Origin: Coenobita brevimanus
Taxonomy: Eukaryota > Arthropoda > Malacostraca > Decapoda > Coenobitidae
Assembly (NCBI GenBank): GCA_032717465.1
Contig: CM064664.1
Location: 5,719,173-5,783,172, forward strand
Reading direction: 5' to 3'
DNA length: 64,000 nt
In this document: in pieces, positions 10,431 to 22,989 of the stretch
Numbering within the stretch: position 1 is the stretch's first letter
How the letters are laid out: each line of letters opens with the position of its first letter
Made by a program: the position numbers and the translations under genes
The notes under the pieces: model-generated
Seen by the model: the letters and a program-made list of their open reading frames with translations, nothing else
What the model was told of the DNA's origin: nothing
Database searches by the model: none

Positions 10431-12654
10431 GCGGATGGTTGGGGTGTTGATCTTCCCCCCCTCCCTCGGGGACTCTGAGGCTTGGTAAATATTTAAAAAT
10501 TTTCGTTTGTAAAACTTTTAATAGGAAGTGAAGTGTGTAATGTGCATGTAGTTTGATGCTGACAGTTAGAGGAACTTGTATTGGAGAGCATGTGGCCTAT
10601 TCTCTGTGTTGTTCAAATACAGTAAAAGTTCAGCAAAAGGGGATGGTCAGGAGCTTGTCCCAAGGGCTGATGAAATGGGAGCTCCAGCACTCCCTGTGTC
10701 TGCTATACATGCCAAAAATTTACAAGCTGCAGTGCCGCATATTTGTTTAGATATAGATAATGACCTGAGGAAGGCCATATGCACCATATGGACATCGCTT
10801 TAGGTTTGGTAAAGGGGGCGTGTGCTCAGTTTCAACCACCCACTAGAAATTTATTCACGTTTTTATATATAAAGTGAAACATTGTGTGCCGACAAAGAAG
10901 TGCAAAAGAATTTAGACTGAACCACTGGAATGCACTTAGACTTTCAAGTGAATAGGCACAGCCTCAGACACTAATTGTCCTGTTAGAGATATGGAGTGTT
11001 TTTAAGATAAAAGAATAGACTTGGGATGGACCTGCATACAGGTTAATTAGGAATTTGACACGATAAGATTTAGGCTTGAGGAGGAAGTACAAACTTAATC
11101 CATGACTCTCCACCTCCCCCCCCCCCCGAAAAATAAAGACTAATAGTTTTCAAGGTTCAGGAATGAAATCTCACAATGGTGGGAAAGCTCCGGTGGATAA
11201 GGGTTAATACAGACTAAAATAGGTCATAGGGACCAGTAGATGAAAATACTGACCTCCACTTCAGATTCTCGATCCCTCATCACCCCCCCACAAAAAAAAA
11301 AAAAAAAAAAAAAACTCTCCAAGATCAGTAGATGAATTAGTGGATGTGTTATTTGGTGAAGAAATGTGTGTGATTGCTGTTTCGTCCAACCACGAATTTG
11401 TCTACCTTTAAGGATTTCTGAAATACCGTCGTCAATTTTCCATAATATGGCTAACTCTAGCAAAGATGGGTAGCACTGCTAGTTGAATGTAAACACAATT
11501 TGGCTTAACATTACAAACAGAGGGAGGCTTAATGTTGATTTTGTTGTCAGAGGCTTATCTTTAGTTAAGTCCAATGGACTGCAGAGAGAAGGTGCCCTAC
11601 TCTTGTGGTCCACAATCTTTCTTCCTAGAGAAAAGGAGTGAGTTTCAATATATTGTATAAACAGAGTGTGGATCCTCAGTGCCAGTGTGTGAATGTGCCC
11701 CTCTCCATTTTCTTTCAATAAAATAATATTAATGACCAGGCGGATGAGCCAGCATTGAGTTACCTGTAGAGTTAGCTCATTTCACTTCTGCTGGATGCGG
11801 AAGGGAACTATATCCACAAAATCGTGGCAATAAATACAGCCTAAAAAAAGAGAAAGCTGGCAAACGTGAGTACAATCCTCCCATATCCTTACCCCATCAC
11901 CCTTTCTCTGTCCTTACTTTGCACAATGCTGGTGTCGGCATGGCAAGTCATTCTCTCTCTCCGTGCAATGCATGGGCAACACCTGGGGACAGCATCCGTC
12001 CTCTACGAGGTGTGCACCAGCATCTTCTCGACTATGTGCTACTACTTTCACGGTTGCATTGTAAGCCTGCATCTTGCAGGAAATGCCTTTGATTCTTTCT
12101 TTTTTGTCATTTGTCTTTCCTGGCTTCAGTATTTAAATTTCTAGTTTGCAGCCCCACACTGTGCGCAATTTTTCAGTCGATATGAGTGCCGTGGTTTGCT
12201 TCCGTCATGCCAGGCTGTCGGGGATTGGACTGTTGTCTTACTATACGACATCTGATAATATGGTTTTTAGTGTGGGTGCTGGCTCCTTATGTAGCACAGA
12301 TTTCATCAAGTAAGGCAAGCTTCCTCTATTGCATGGTGCTCATCCTAGACTTTGCTCACATGGAGCTACGACATGTTTTGTTCCATTTGTTTTATTTTTC
12401 GTAGTTACAAGCTTTTTGGCTTAATTCCCTTAAGCCCCAAGGTCCACACAGTGGTCTGTCTGTGTGTCCAAGCATGACGAGCTATTTCCATCACGTTATA
12501 CTTTTCCTCTCAGGCCAGATTTTAGTTTTTTACTCTTCATAATGTCAATAAATTATAGTGTAGTTTTTAGTATGCTGTTTGAGAATGAGGTTCACAACTT
12601 TTTCTCTGTATTCTAGTTAGGCAGAATTATTCTGTCATGCTATGTTTACCGAGG
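10431..12654. other. Unassigned noncoding stretch
   Basis: No protein family was recognised. It holds a C-run near 11118-11127, a 23-base A-run at about 11289-11312, and, from about 11870, loosely repeated blocks with 'cacacagt...' and 'gacgagctatttccatca' that recur after the hAT element at about 16195. The open stretch at 11866-12144 looks fortuitous. Confidence 0.4.
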
Positions 12655-13291
12655 CAGGGGCGTCATTTCAATTTTCCTTTGGGGGGGGGGCTTAGGCTGT
12701 TTAGGAGGCCCCCCTACTCCCATCTCCCCACATGGGTGGAGTGGCGAGTGAGCATTTTTGAAACCACATGCAAAGCTGTATTTAGAGAATTAAAGCAGTA
12801 ATCAATTATATTATATACTGTATATAATTATTTATTAAACCAATACTTTCTGTAAGACACACTAATGGATATTCTAGCATTGGCAGTATTTCTATGTAAA
12901 GTTGAATATGTAATTTAAAGTTCATGGTAAAGTACATATACACATTATGTGCTAATGACCTTGGATAACAGACCAAACAGCAGTCAAAATATTTGTATTG
13001 GTGAAAGCTTAAACTGATTTCATTCTTACAGACTTATGAAAAGATAATTAATATAAAACTGAGAATGAAAAGATATAAACTTGTAATTGAATTAAAAATG
13101 GAAAGCTTTTAGCTTACTAGCTCCCAAAATACCATGAACCATATAAAGTAATGTGAAAAATTAAGCTGTACACTATGAGGTGGGAGAAATAAAAAGATGT
13201 TTTTTAAATCTGGAAGGGGCTTACGTAAGAAGAGTATATTAATTTAAGAATTCATTAAAGAAAAATGAAAATTAAACTATATATCTTTATT

Positions 13292-15319
13292 TCATTGAAA
13301 AACGAATAAACTACTGCAACAGTGGATATCTCCGTGATCTCTGCTTTGCAAAGTTATCAACCAAGGTGTTAAAGTAAGATTTTTAATATGATCCTTTTCT
13401 GAGGTCACAAAGCGATCACTTATCATTGAGGTTCTTAGATATGTCTTGACTAAGCTAAGTACTGAAAAAAGTCGTTCATTGCCTGTAGTAGTTACTGGAA
13501 GGATGAGAAGAATTTTGATAATTTTCACTATTTCAGAAAATGCACAATCTAATTGTTTGAGTTCATATAATTAAAACAGATTCTTTGGCTGCTCACTCTT
13601 ACTTAGAAAATGTCTTTTTGCAACAGATATTTGGAAAACTAGAAGAATTTCATCTATGTATTTATCTTTGTAAGACTGTACTATAATAGAGAGCTCATAT
13701 TCTAGAAAGTCTCTGGAACTGCAATCAAGAGCATTCTTTGCTTCTATTAGGGGCATGTTTTGTGTGAAGCGAATATCAAGTTCTGAGAGAAATCTATCAA
13801 AATAGGTTCTTTTGATTTCAGTCTTTGGAGCAATACAAGTATTCACCTCATTTCTCCCTAGAGCTGAATCATTTAAGAAGCTTTTTAGTAGAAGCCTTCT
13901 GAATTCTCTTAGGCTTAGGCCTGCTCAAGTGATTTGAATTTTCCAAGTTGGTATCTGCCTCATATGTTGAAGCAAAATCTTTAGCTTTGTCAAAAATATC
14001 AGAGAAAGCCTCGTCCGTCCTCAAGACCTGCAATTCCTTAATAGTTGACTGTGTGAGAGAGCAAACTTCAGATAGTAAGGTTTCCTTTGCCTGAAGCTGA
14101 TCTGACAAACTATTGGTAACTCTAAGGACTTGTTCAGTATCATGTAGATCCATTACGAACCTGAAAGACTAACTTTTTGTACAGTCCATTTGCTTCTGCA
14201 GCAGCTTCTGAATCAGAACCCTCTGAAACTGTATGATGCACTGATAGCAAACTTCCATAGCGAAGCTTAACCTTTGATATTAACCTATAATAGCAAGACC
14301 ATCTAGTTACAGTAGGTCTTTCTAGTGTCAAATCCTGAAGATCTGCTTTCTCTGCCTGTGTGAAAAGTTGGTTCCCTGTGTTACTGTTTAATAAATGTGT
14401 AAAGTGTATTAATAATTAAAAAAAAAATGAAGAGAGGCCACTGGTATTCTTTATGCAGTCGCACAGTACTAAATTCATCCTGGGTGCATGGCAATGTATG
14501 TACAGTATACTCCTTGGGGAATTTTATCCCGTAGTCTTGCTTGAATCTCGCTAGAGCATCCACTCATTACACTAGCACCATCATGACACTGAGCCACACA
14601 CCTATACGAAAGTAAACCGGATTGTTTTAGCGCATATAAAATCAGCTAAACTTGCAGCATCAACCTTTTCCATTTAATAGGTTCCAATGACACGTTCCTT
14701 CACAATACCCTCACTAAAGTACCGCAAAAGAATAGCCATCTGTTCTTTTTTGACAAGTCTTTCTTTTCATCAACCATAACTGAAAAGTACTTGGCTTCTT
14801 GTGCTTTAGCACAAACTGTGTCCTTGATATGTCATCCAGCAACTGATATCAACTCATTCTGGTCGATCTAACTTTCGTTTTAGAGAGGGATTTCATTCAG
14901 CAATCAGGTGAAGAATTTTTACAATATTTCCTGAATTTCATATATCACCACCCTCATTATGTCCACGAAAAGACAGGCCTCGCTTTCCGAGTAATGCAGT
15001 GACTCTTAAAAGTAACTTACATGTTCCCTATTGTCTCAATTTCTTGTTGTCTAGCTGAAGATAGAGAAGATGCTACAGAATGAGTGGACCCTGACCGAAT
15101 ATCCTTGACATCAGACCAAACAATCATACTATTAAAGTGTCTTTCACTTGCCTGATGCTGTTTGAGAAGGGTACTGGTATCTTTCCATTTCCTTGTTCCA
15201 ACATCAATAAACGGTGTCCTACCAAATCCTTCCTCCTTACGAACAGATGTTTCAACAAATTGCCTACATGGACAGCAGTAACAAGTATCTTGTGAGACCG
15301 AGTAGGCTATTCTAACCAA
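13292..15319 (-). pseudogene. hAT transposase, ZMYM1/TTF-finger type, broken
   Basis: On the minus strand the N-terminal part (15319-15017) has the TTF-type finger pattern: SVSQDTCYCCPCRQF, then a GRTPF...RKWKD stretch and KQHQASERH. Around 15000-14880 comes a degenerate LLGKRGLSFRGHNEGGD block, conserved in ZMYM1-like hAT proteins. Further pieces at 14331-13571 are separated by stops. The C-terminal dimerisation motif is at 13528-13292 (LPVTTTGNERLFSVLSLVKTYLR), matching the hAT C-terminal (Dimer_Tnp_hAT) consensus. At least five interruptions are visible, so the protein is dead. N-terminal residues upstream of 15319 may be disrupted by the microsatellite. Confidence 0.85.
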
Positions 15320-15590
15320 GAAAATATATCAAAATAGGGATTTCTAAATTTCCTATTATTGTGATTGCTTGGGTAGCTTAGCAATTTTGGTTGACTGGGT
15401 TTATCATAGGGGGACTTAGATATATCAACTGCTTGAGTCGCTGGAGTTTGTGATGTGGATGGACTGTCTTTTGTATCTTTTTTATCTTGGTTCAGTGCAA
15501 CAGTATGTGCTTCATCAACAGAAATAAAATCTGAGTCTTGACTAAATGATGATGTAGTGGCTTAGTCAGTATTGCTAGTTGCTTTACTGG

Positions 15591-15704
<114 letters not shown>

Positions 15705-15908
15705 ACTATGTAGGATGATGATGCCTGTAGAGCTTCAAGTTCTTCAACCAGTAAAGCAACGTCCACTTTGGGAACCACTGATCTAAATGAACTCTAAAGG
15801 CTCCTACCTACAGGCAGCTACTTCCTAAGATGAATAAAAACTATAAACAGCGGGCTAGGAACATATTCACAATGACATCCTTTAATATACCTAGTAAATT
15901 ATTGTGAT

Positions 15909-15912
<4 letters not shown>

Positions 15913-15977
<65 letters not shown>
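15913..15977 (+). repeat. (AC)n microsatellite
   Basis: Pure AC run inside the hAT element, close to its right terminus. Confidence 0.98.
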
Positions 15978-15982
<5 letters not shown>

Positions 15983-16141
15983 TATTTCACTCAAAACGTA
16001 TTGAGGCTAAACACAATTTATTTTAATTTCACGATGTTAACCTTATATTTATTTTCATTAACTGTAGTTGATTTGGAGGCCCTCTCAGAAAGCTTAGGGG
16101 GGGCGACCCCCCCTCGCTGCCCCCCCCAAATGACGCCCCTG

Positions 16142-16885
16142 TACCGAGGCCATAATTGGTCTAGTATAGTACGTAATGTGTGGCTTGCACAACTGCACAC
16201 AGTTTTCAGTCTGAATGGGCACGACAAGCTATTTCCATCATGCGATGCTCTCCCTTGTTTTCCCAAGGCTCCACTCATTGTTTTCTCCTGACGGATAATA
16301 CAGTATTTAGCATTAGTTTCAAGTTCATTTGGTCTTTCTGGCCCATGTGGCACACAGTGTTTTCACTGAGCAAGTACTGTGAACTGCTGTCACTGCTTTA
16401 GCCTGGGGATCAGGCCACAGCCATCACAGACGCCTACAGTGGTGAAGTAATTGCCGTACCTTCCACTGAAAAAGACAGCATTGTGCAACGACTGGTTTGA
16501 GCATTGATGGTGATGCCCTCCTTTTCCTGGGCCAGGTGGGAACTTGGCAACCACAACATTTGGAATGGGGCAATGTTCTCAGAGTAGTCTGTCACCAGCC
16601 TCCTTCCTGCCATGCCTGGAGGAATGGACTGATTCTTACAAAGTTCCTTATAGGGTCATGCCTATTCAGTTCCCAGTGTCAGTGAAAAGCAGTGAAACTG
16701 TCATCTAACTGCTGGTACTCGCATGTCATTTTCAACAATAGTTTAAATGACTTGCTATTCATCTCCATTGCAGACAGTGACAAACTGCATTAATGTGAGA
16801 ATCGTTGCGTTCATCATGACGGAGTGAGTGGCAAGGGAAGCAATCATCTGGGAGGCTCCCTTTTCTCCTAACCAGGTCCTGGATG

Positions 16886-16890
<5 letters not shown>
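16142..16890. other. Unassigned sequence after the hAT element
   Basis: It continues the sequence left of the hAT insertion. A block at 16195-16260 ('gacaagctatttccatcatg') resembles one at about 12475, suggesting a diverged local repeat that predates the hAT insertion. No protein is recognised. It may be the upstream part of the DIRS-like element that follows. Confidence 0.4.

Positions 16891-16949
<59 letters not shown>
16891..16949. repeat. (AT)n microsatellite
   Basis: Uninterrupted alternating AT, 59 bases. Confidence 0.98.
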
Positions 16950-16950
<1 letters not shown>

Positions 16951-17204
16951 TCGCCTCCCATATACCATACACCGCCCGTTCTCTGCTCTAACCTTTCTCA
17001 TGCAGTGGAGAGCTCCCTCTCCTGATCACTACAAGCTCTCCAAGTGCACCAAACTGAACAATAAGGCACCAGCCTCATCACTGAACACATGCAGCATGAT
17101 AAAAAGGCACAAAGGCCCCTACTCTTTAAAAGTTTACATTAGCAAAGGAGTGTCACACAACAAGCACCGATCTAGAAGGCTTACTTGCTCACCGGTCAAC
17201 ATGT

Positions 17205-18335
17205 TGGCCTATCGGTCTTTACCTAGCTCGTCGTGTCTTCGTCAGACTGACAAAGGTGTTGGTGCATCATGTGGTGACAGAGGGGGTGAACGTATTAATG
17301 TATCTCAACAAGCGGCTTCTTGCAGCAGCCACTTAGGAGGAGTGTCCAGAAAATTCAGGCTGAGTAATCAAGTCATCTGGGGAGCTTGGCTTCAAAATCA
17401 ATAAGGAAAATCTTTGTTGAACCCTGTGAAGCAAGTAATCAGAATAGGTTTGGAGTAGAACACCAGGCAAGTATGAGTTCGTTTTTCCCCGGACAGTGCA
17501 TGTTGCCTTCGGGAAAATTGTTTAGGACAGTTCACGCCAACCTGAAGTCATGAAGACATGATGAGCCATGCACTCAACTTGGCAGGTTGTGCCAGTACCA
17601 CCTATCACGGGAGGTAAAGGTGATCCCAGGAGAAAGGATGTTGCACATGAGATTTGCTCCATCCAGTCCCTGCCAGCCCCAGGAGACTACTTTGATGATG
17701 GATGATGCCAGACTCCTATGACAGTGACCAATGCCTAAGACTTGGGAGGGCATTCTGTCATGAGTGGGGCTCCAACAACTGGGGACTTGGACATAGACAT
17801 AATGTGTCAAGCACTTAAATATCAGGGAATTAGGGGTAATGCAAAAGCACAACCAACTGGTGGTGCATTGCATGAAATAGTAAGGCATGTCAAGGTCTGA
17901 ACCTTTCCTGGCATGGACAGAACAAATCCAGTGGCTAACTTACCATTCCCGTTGGTACCTGTTGGCTCAGAATTTTCTGGGGAGAAGAACCAGAGGGCCA
18001 ATGCATACTCCAGGGTTTATGTTAGCCTCAGGCTGAATGGACTGTCTGGAGGGTTATATTCAACTCATTGGTTCTCAGGTATGGCCACATGCAGGCGGTG
18101 AACCTCTTTGTCACCAAAGACACAATGTGAGTTACTGCTCCACCTACCCAAGGTGCACTGTATGCTGACAAGTGGCCCGAATGCGATAGAGGAGGACTGG
18201 ATGAAGTCGACACATATATACTTGTTTCCCTCACCTGCAACCAAAGTTCTCCTTCTAAACGTAGTTAGCGATTTCAGCCTTGATTTTGAGAAATCTGGTT
18301 CTAGTACCAGAGCGCTGCAAAGAGGTAAGCCCCAG
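17205..18335 (+). pseudogene. DIRS-like retroelement remnant: RT end, RNase H and following domain
   Basis: Plus-strand frames, with stops and shifts, read TKVLVHHVVTEGVNVLMYL at about 17240-17310, where the catalytic YxDD is degenerate (YLNK). An ELGFKINKENL stretch follows at about 17375-17410. This order matches the palm and thumb of DIRS reverse transcriptases. At 17700-17870 a degraded RNase H follows (GAPTTG, then HLNIREL). At about 18090-18330 there is a VNLFVTKD-like segment and a HIYLFP-like segment, resembling the LFAT...FPP region that precedes the tyrosine recombinase in DIRS elements. The recombinase itself is not seen; it may lie in or beyond the gap. The assignment is by motif order only. 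Confidence 0.55.
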
Positions 18336-18633
18336 CCCATTGCCTCTGGGGGACACAGAGTGCCTCACCAACCCCTAACAGAGAAGCTCCGAGCAACATT
18401 GAATTTTTATGCATGATATATTCCCTAGTGGGATCTATCCTCTGCAGAATTTCGTGTGGACGATATGCTATGAACATTGTGGTCCTCCTCCACCAATTGC
18501 TCTGGACTGCTTTCCTCAGTTTCTTGAGCGGAATAGAGAGGCCCTTTTATAGCAGAGGCCCAGGTCCTGTTATTAGCCCCATCAAGGAGGTTATGTTTTA
18601 CCTTGTATTGGTTTGTTGGGTTTGTCTGTCATT

Positions 18634-18733
18634 NNNNNNNNNNNNNNNNNNNNNNNNNNNNNNNNNNNNNNNNNNNNNNNNNNNNNNNNNNNNNNNNNNN
18701 NNNNNNNNNNNNNNNNNNNNNNNNNNNNNNNNN
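18634..18733. other. Assembly gap (100 N)
   Basis: A run of exactly 100 N, the usual placeholder for a scaffold gap of unknown size. Confidence 1.
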
Positions 18734-18899
18734 GAGGGGTGCCTCTGTGAAAGGAATGTTCCAAAAATAGCTGATGGCTGATGAAGCATCAGAGAAAGAG
18801 AGAAGATTTAGTATCCTAAAAATCCCTGCACACTTGTCCCTTGGGAAGGTACCATTGTGCAATTCTTTGTAACCGACGGGGTCAGACAGGCTATGCAGA

Positions 18900-20140
18900 G
18901 AGACCTTAATCCCCCATAACCCTTTACCCAAAGTAATGTGGAATGTGAGGATGCGAAACATGATACTGAAAAAATTACTGCCAGGATACACAAGCAGCAA
19001 TAAATGGTTCTGGAATATATCTTACACGATTCCAGCAACAACTGAGTAGCCACTTGTGCTGTACACAAAAGGAAGGAACATCAGCTTGCACAACCTAGGA
19101 ATTGGGTAGGATATTAAAGCATCAGTGGCATGACAAAAAACTGCATGATGCAAAGGACTGAGGACACTAAGCTGCGGTACAGCACATGAGGTGTAGAACT
19201 CGCAACCATAGGCAAGCTTATATCCCACTAAGGCTTGATACAAATGAAAGAGTGTACTCTGACCAGCACCCCACTAGTTGCGAGATTTAGAGACACTACC
19301 TTCAACAAATTCATTGATTGTATACATGACACTCAGAGAAGTTTCAAATGTAATACTCAAGTAACTTGACAGTCAAACGTTAAGCCAAGAAACTTAGTCT
19401 TCTCCATGCACTGTAGCAGGCACCAACCCCTTTAATGTATAAAAGTGGATTGCTACACTCATGCTTGAAGAAAAATGGAAAGCTCCCCAGTCTGCCCAGC
19501 TGGTGACCCTTTCCAGCACCAGCTGCATCCTCCTTTCAATAGTACACATCTAGGAACCAGAAAACCATACCACTAGGTCATCCACGTAAAAGGAAGAAGA
19601 CACCCTCTGTGGCAGGGAATCAAGTATGTCATTGATGGCAACAGCATGTAAAGGAACACTTAGCACACTCCTCCGTGGAACACCCTCTGCTTGAACTCGT
19701 AGGACAGAGTGAGGACAGAACTCAGACCTGAAACCTGCGATTCAACTAGAAGTCACTAAAGAACAATGGCAGGTGACCATGCAGCCCCAAATGGTGAAGT
19801 TAATTCAATATGCCATGGTGCCATGCTGTATCATATGCTTTTCAAGGGCAAGGAACAAAGCTACAAGATGTTGCCCAGATGCAAAAGCCTCGAAGACTGC
19901 TGACTCAGATCCGATGAGGTAGTCCAATGTGCAGTAGCCAAACTTTCCACCTGGGCAACCTAGCTGCAAGAGGTGGGTAACGGGTGCTGGCAACAGTGTA
20001 TCTTTTGTGAGTACATGCTCGACGAAAGTTTGGATCATCAACTCTCGTGTTCTGGAGTGAACCCACTGAGCTCTATAAAATGGAGAGGCTATCTTCGCTG
20101 CAAGCATGTGAGTTTGGCCACCATATTGGAACACCAGCAC
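18900..20140 (-). pseudogene. Jockey-like reverse transcriptase, C-terminal half, decayed
   Basis: The minus-strand frame 20140-19805 contains TLDYLIGSESAV, EAFASGQHLVALFLALEK and a truncated YDTTWRHGI-like end (HMIQHGTMAY). This matches the segment around the first catalytic aspartate in Jockey-type enzymes. At about 19580-19450 a degraded palm reads DDLVVWF...IERRMQLVLERVTSWADW. Later pieces at 19243-18808 carry the C-terminal SYPIPRL-type region. Multiple stops show it is inactive. Confidence 0.65.
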
Positions 20141-20184
20141 TCAAAATCAAATTCAAATACTATATTTCCACTTAGCAGTGGTTA

Positions 20185-20877
20185 TTAACCCTTACAATCC
20201 CGCCGTCGGCATGGTGCCGACAATACAAAACGTCTCAATTAATCCCAGCGATGTGATGGTGCCAAAAAAAAAAAATTCGAGCACTGTAGCACGTCTCAAA
20301 CTGCTTTAATCTAGCATATTTTTTGCTAAGGAGTAGCTTAATGTATTGGCAACATTGTGTCCAAGCAGTTGTGAGCTACATGGATTTAGTTTCTGTGTGA
20401 GTGGGTAACATACATCAGTGTGCCACTGTCCATCAGAGCATTAGGATGTCACGAAAATTACGCCATTTTTCTGCCTCATTGGAATGGAGGAGGCTGTTGA
20501 AATTGTCACATGGACCATTCAGTCCTTTCATTTAGTGATCTTTCAGAAGAGAAAGACCTGGATAACTATTCTTGGGAGGAATATGAGCCAGCGAAGGACA
20601 CTGAGAAAGGGGAATCCCCCTTTCTCCTCCCCCCATCTCTACATCCCCACCCAGCTGGGTGGGAAAACATTGCTCACGGCTTGGGAAACTGGGCTAAAAA
20701 CGGCAGGCCAGAAAACTACATCACGGTCATATTTCTCCTACAAGGAGTACTTTTTTTCGATTTTCCTTGATTTGTATGTCCTTTTGGATTGTTTTATGCA
20801 ATAAAACTGTTTTCCGTTTTTGATTCGGGATTGGGTGGGTATAAACTTGCAAAAATGCCTGGGATGGTACGAGTTAA
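20185..20877 (+). mobile_element. TTAA-flanked piggyBac-type MITE, family B
   Basis: TTAA lies at 20185-20188 and 20874-20877. The left end 'cccttacaatcccg' and the reverse complement of the right end 'ctcgtaccatccca' share about 9 of 14 bases. Two subterminal motifs 44 bases apart (near 20198 and 20242) resemble those in family A. The interior has an acidic open stretch (20510-20770, with LSEEKDLDNYSWEEYEP) that could be the leftover N terminus of a transposase, but no DDE domain. Confidence 0.72.
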
Positions 20878-21881
20878 TAAAGATACACTCACCGTGCATA
20901 ATGCAAAAACATATATGGATTATGATTATTTTCCTGCCTAGTTCAACGAATTATACTGGGTACATTTAGCCAATGAGTATAAAACAAGGATACTGGGGAA
21001 GAATGTTCCCACCCCACCCCAGGGGGCAGTAATGTTAAAGAATTAGCAACAAGATAGATTTCTTGCTTGTAAAATGTAGTGCCATCTCTCTTCGATGAAT
21101 TCCTGTGTCCATTTCTGTATCCATAACCTGCACAGTGGACCATGGCACTATATTTTCCGGAATCATTGGCTGCTTTCAAAAACCCACAGAGCAGCTCAAT
21201 ACAAAAATGCGGGCATCAGTCGCCCTGACTGCGACTACATAAATTATGCTGTGTTACCCATGAGAAAGCCTCTCCATATTATAGGGTTCAGTGAATGAAC
21301 CTCTGAGTTCATCCCAATATTCAGTCAACAATTTTTAACATAAAATTTCAAAGGAACTTCTTGAAAGTATTGGATAATGCGAGTACTGAAAACAATAAGT
21401 ATAATAATCTAAAAGACCGCATGTTTACATATATCACATATTAATAAACGTGTTCTTTTTCATTATTACATGATAAACCCACGGTTAAAATTTGTCTACT
21501 GAATACTAGGGAGAAGAACCATCGTGAGACTGGCCCTTACGGTAGAAAAATAGGTGCTGGTGTCTGTCCGTTTTGCATTTCGCTAGTCTTGGGCTGGTCT
21601 TGATTGAACCTATTGAAATACCATTCTTGATCCGAGACATGATTAGATAAGTTAGGTCATTACTCTTTACAGGATTACTCACTTGGATTATATTACTTTA
21701 AACTAATCAGGAGAGACAGGAACTGTTTATGTCGGAGGTTGAAATTCGTTCATTGAGGCAATAGCCTACTGCCTCGAGTCAGCTAGTCATGAGTCGACCA
21801 ACGTGATGTATCCTCCCCTGAGATTATATATAATAGTATATATTTATTTCATAATATTATAAATATTACCTTATTATAAAT
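20878..21881. other. Unassigned stretch between two TTAA elements
   Basis: AT-rich. No protein family, microsatellite or terminal repeat was recognised. It should belong to the antisense Jockey-like host or to another unrecognised insertion. Confidence 0.4.
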
Positions 21882-22657
21882 TTAACCCACCCCATCGTGA
21901 CCACTTTTCCACCACTGACTCCCCCCAGTCCCGACCATTTTTGGAAAAAAATTTGGAGGGCTCAAACCTCCGCTTTTGGTGAGAAACTCGAAAATTCATA
22001 GAGAAATCGCTCACCTGAGGTTTAAAATACTCGATAAAGGTAGGAGTACCTCCTTACCTTACTGGGTTTTCTAACAGGCTGGCACCAAAGAAAACGAGTT
22101 CTATGGGAGGATAACTATTTCACACCACTCATAAACAATATTTTCTTATTTACTTGGTACGAATTTATATGTAGTACGAGAGTATATTTGTTTTCAAACA
22201 GTAATATAGGCATTATAAACATTGTTTCACTCACTAACTCATCACCATACCTGACCTTTTTTTGCCACATTACCTGATCCTCATTTCTGACTGTTTCTTC
22301 CTCTAATGCTATGTAAACTTTGTCCTCCACATTGTCATTGATTGGGGAATCACTCTGGCCCTGAATTTCGTACCATGGCATGACATGGCTTTACTGGCCA
22401 GGTCACTGATAACAGGTGAATTGCTGCGACAATAGCATGCAGGGGGGGGAAGAGGTCATGCTGGGTAAGGCATTGTCCCTGCCTGGCATCTTGTAGAGGA
22501 AGGTGTACCGTGTATACGTACCAAAAATCACTCGCGAAAATTGAAAATTGTTCAAATTAGGGACCTTGCAATTGATTCGCATTTATGTACGTCGACGGGA
22601 TTGGCAGAGACAAAACGTGTGGACATTAAAGAACGTCGACGGGACTTTGCGGGTTAA
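21882..22657 (-). mobile_element. piggyBac MITE family A, copy 2 (inverted)
   Basis: TTAA lies at 21882-21885 and 22654-22657. The body is the reverse complement of copies 1 and 3, for example 'aaagaaaacgagttctatgg' near 22087. The interior encodes the shared stretch DNVEDKVYIALEEETVRN on the minus strand. This copy is the most diverged: its right terminus reads 'gggactttgcggg' before the TTAA. Confidence 0.85.
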
Positions 22658-22664
22658 TATAGTC

Positions 22665-22788
22665 ATATTTATTTGGTCTTGGTCAGTATGACCTTTGGCA
22701 CATGACAGTTTTCCGTGCGACCAGTTATATTTATTTGGCCTTAGTCAGCGCGACCTGTGGCACATAAAAATTTTCCGTGCGACCAGTT
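22665..22788 (+). repeat. 62-bp tandem duplication
   Basis: 'atttatttgg' starts at 22667 and 22729. Both units continue through a 'gtcag..tgacct..ggcaca' stretch and end with 'ttttccgtgcgaccagtt'. It abuts the right side of MITE copy 2. Confidence 0.85.
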
Positions 22789-22989
22789 TCATGCAGGTGG
22801 CTGAGCCGATGGGAGAGCCGCCTTACTCCTGAGACATTTTTCTCCCCACTCAACTCCAAACTCAACCATCTATGGGATGAACTCTGACAGAGGTTCATTA
22901 CAGACGAAGAGAGTTGATGATTCGAACTTTTGCCTAGCATGTACACACGAACAAACAGATTCAGTGTTGCTAGCACCTGTTAGCCACCT

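Noticed and set aside
11195..11206. 'aagggttaa' as the right end of another TTAA element
   Set aside because: No matching TTAACC left end was found within the preceding 800 bases.
11866..12404. Small membrane-like proteins in 11866-12144 and 12186-12404
   Set aside because: No family resemblance, no splice or promoter context, and the composition of the surrounding noncoding DNA continues through them.
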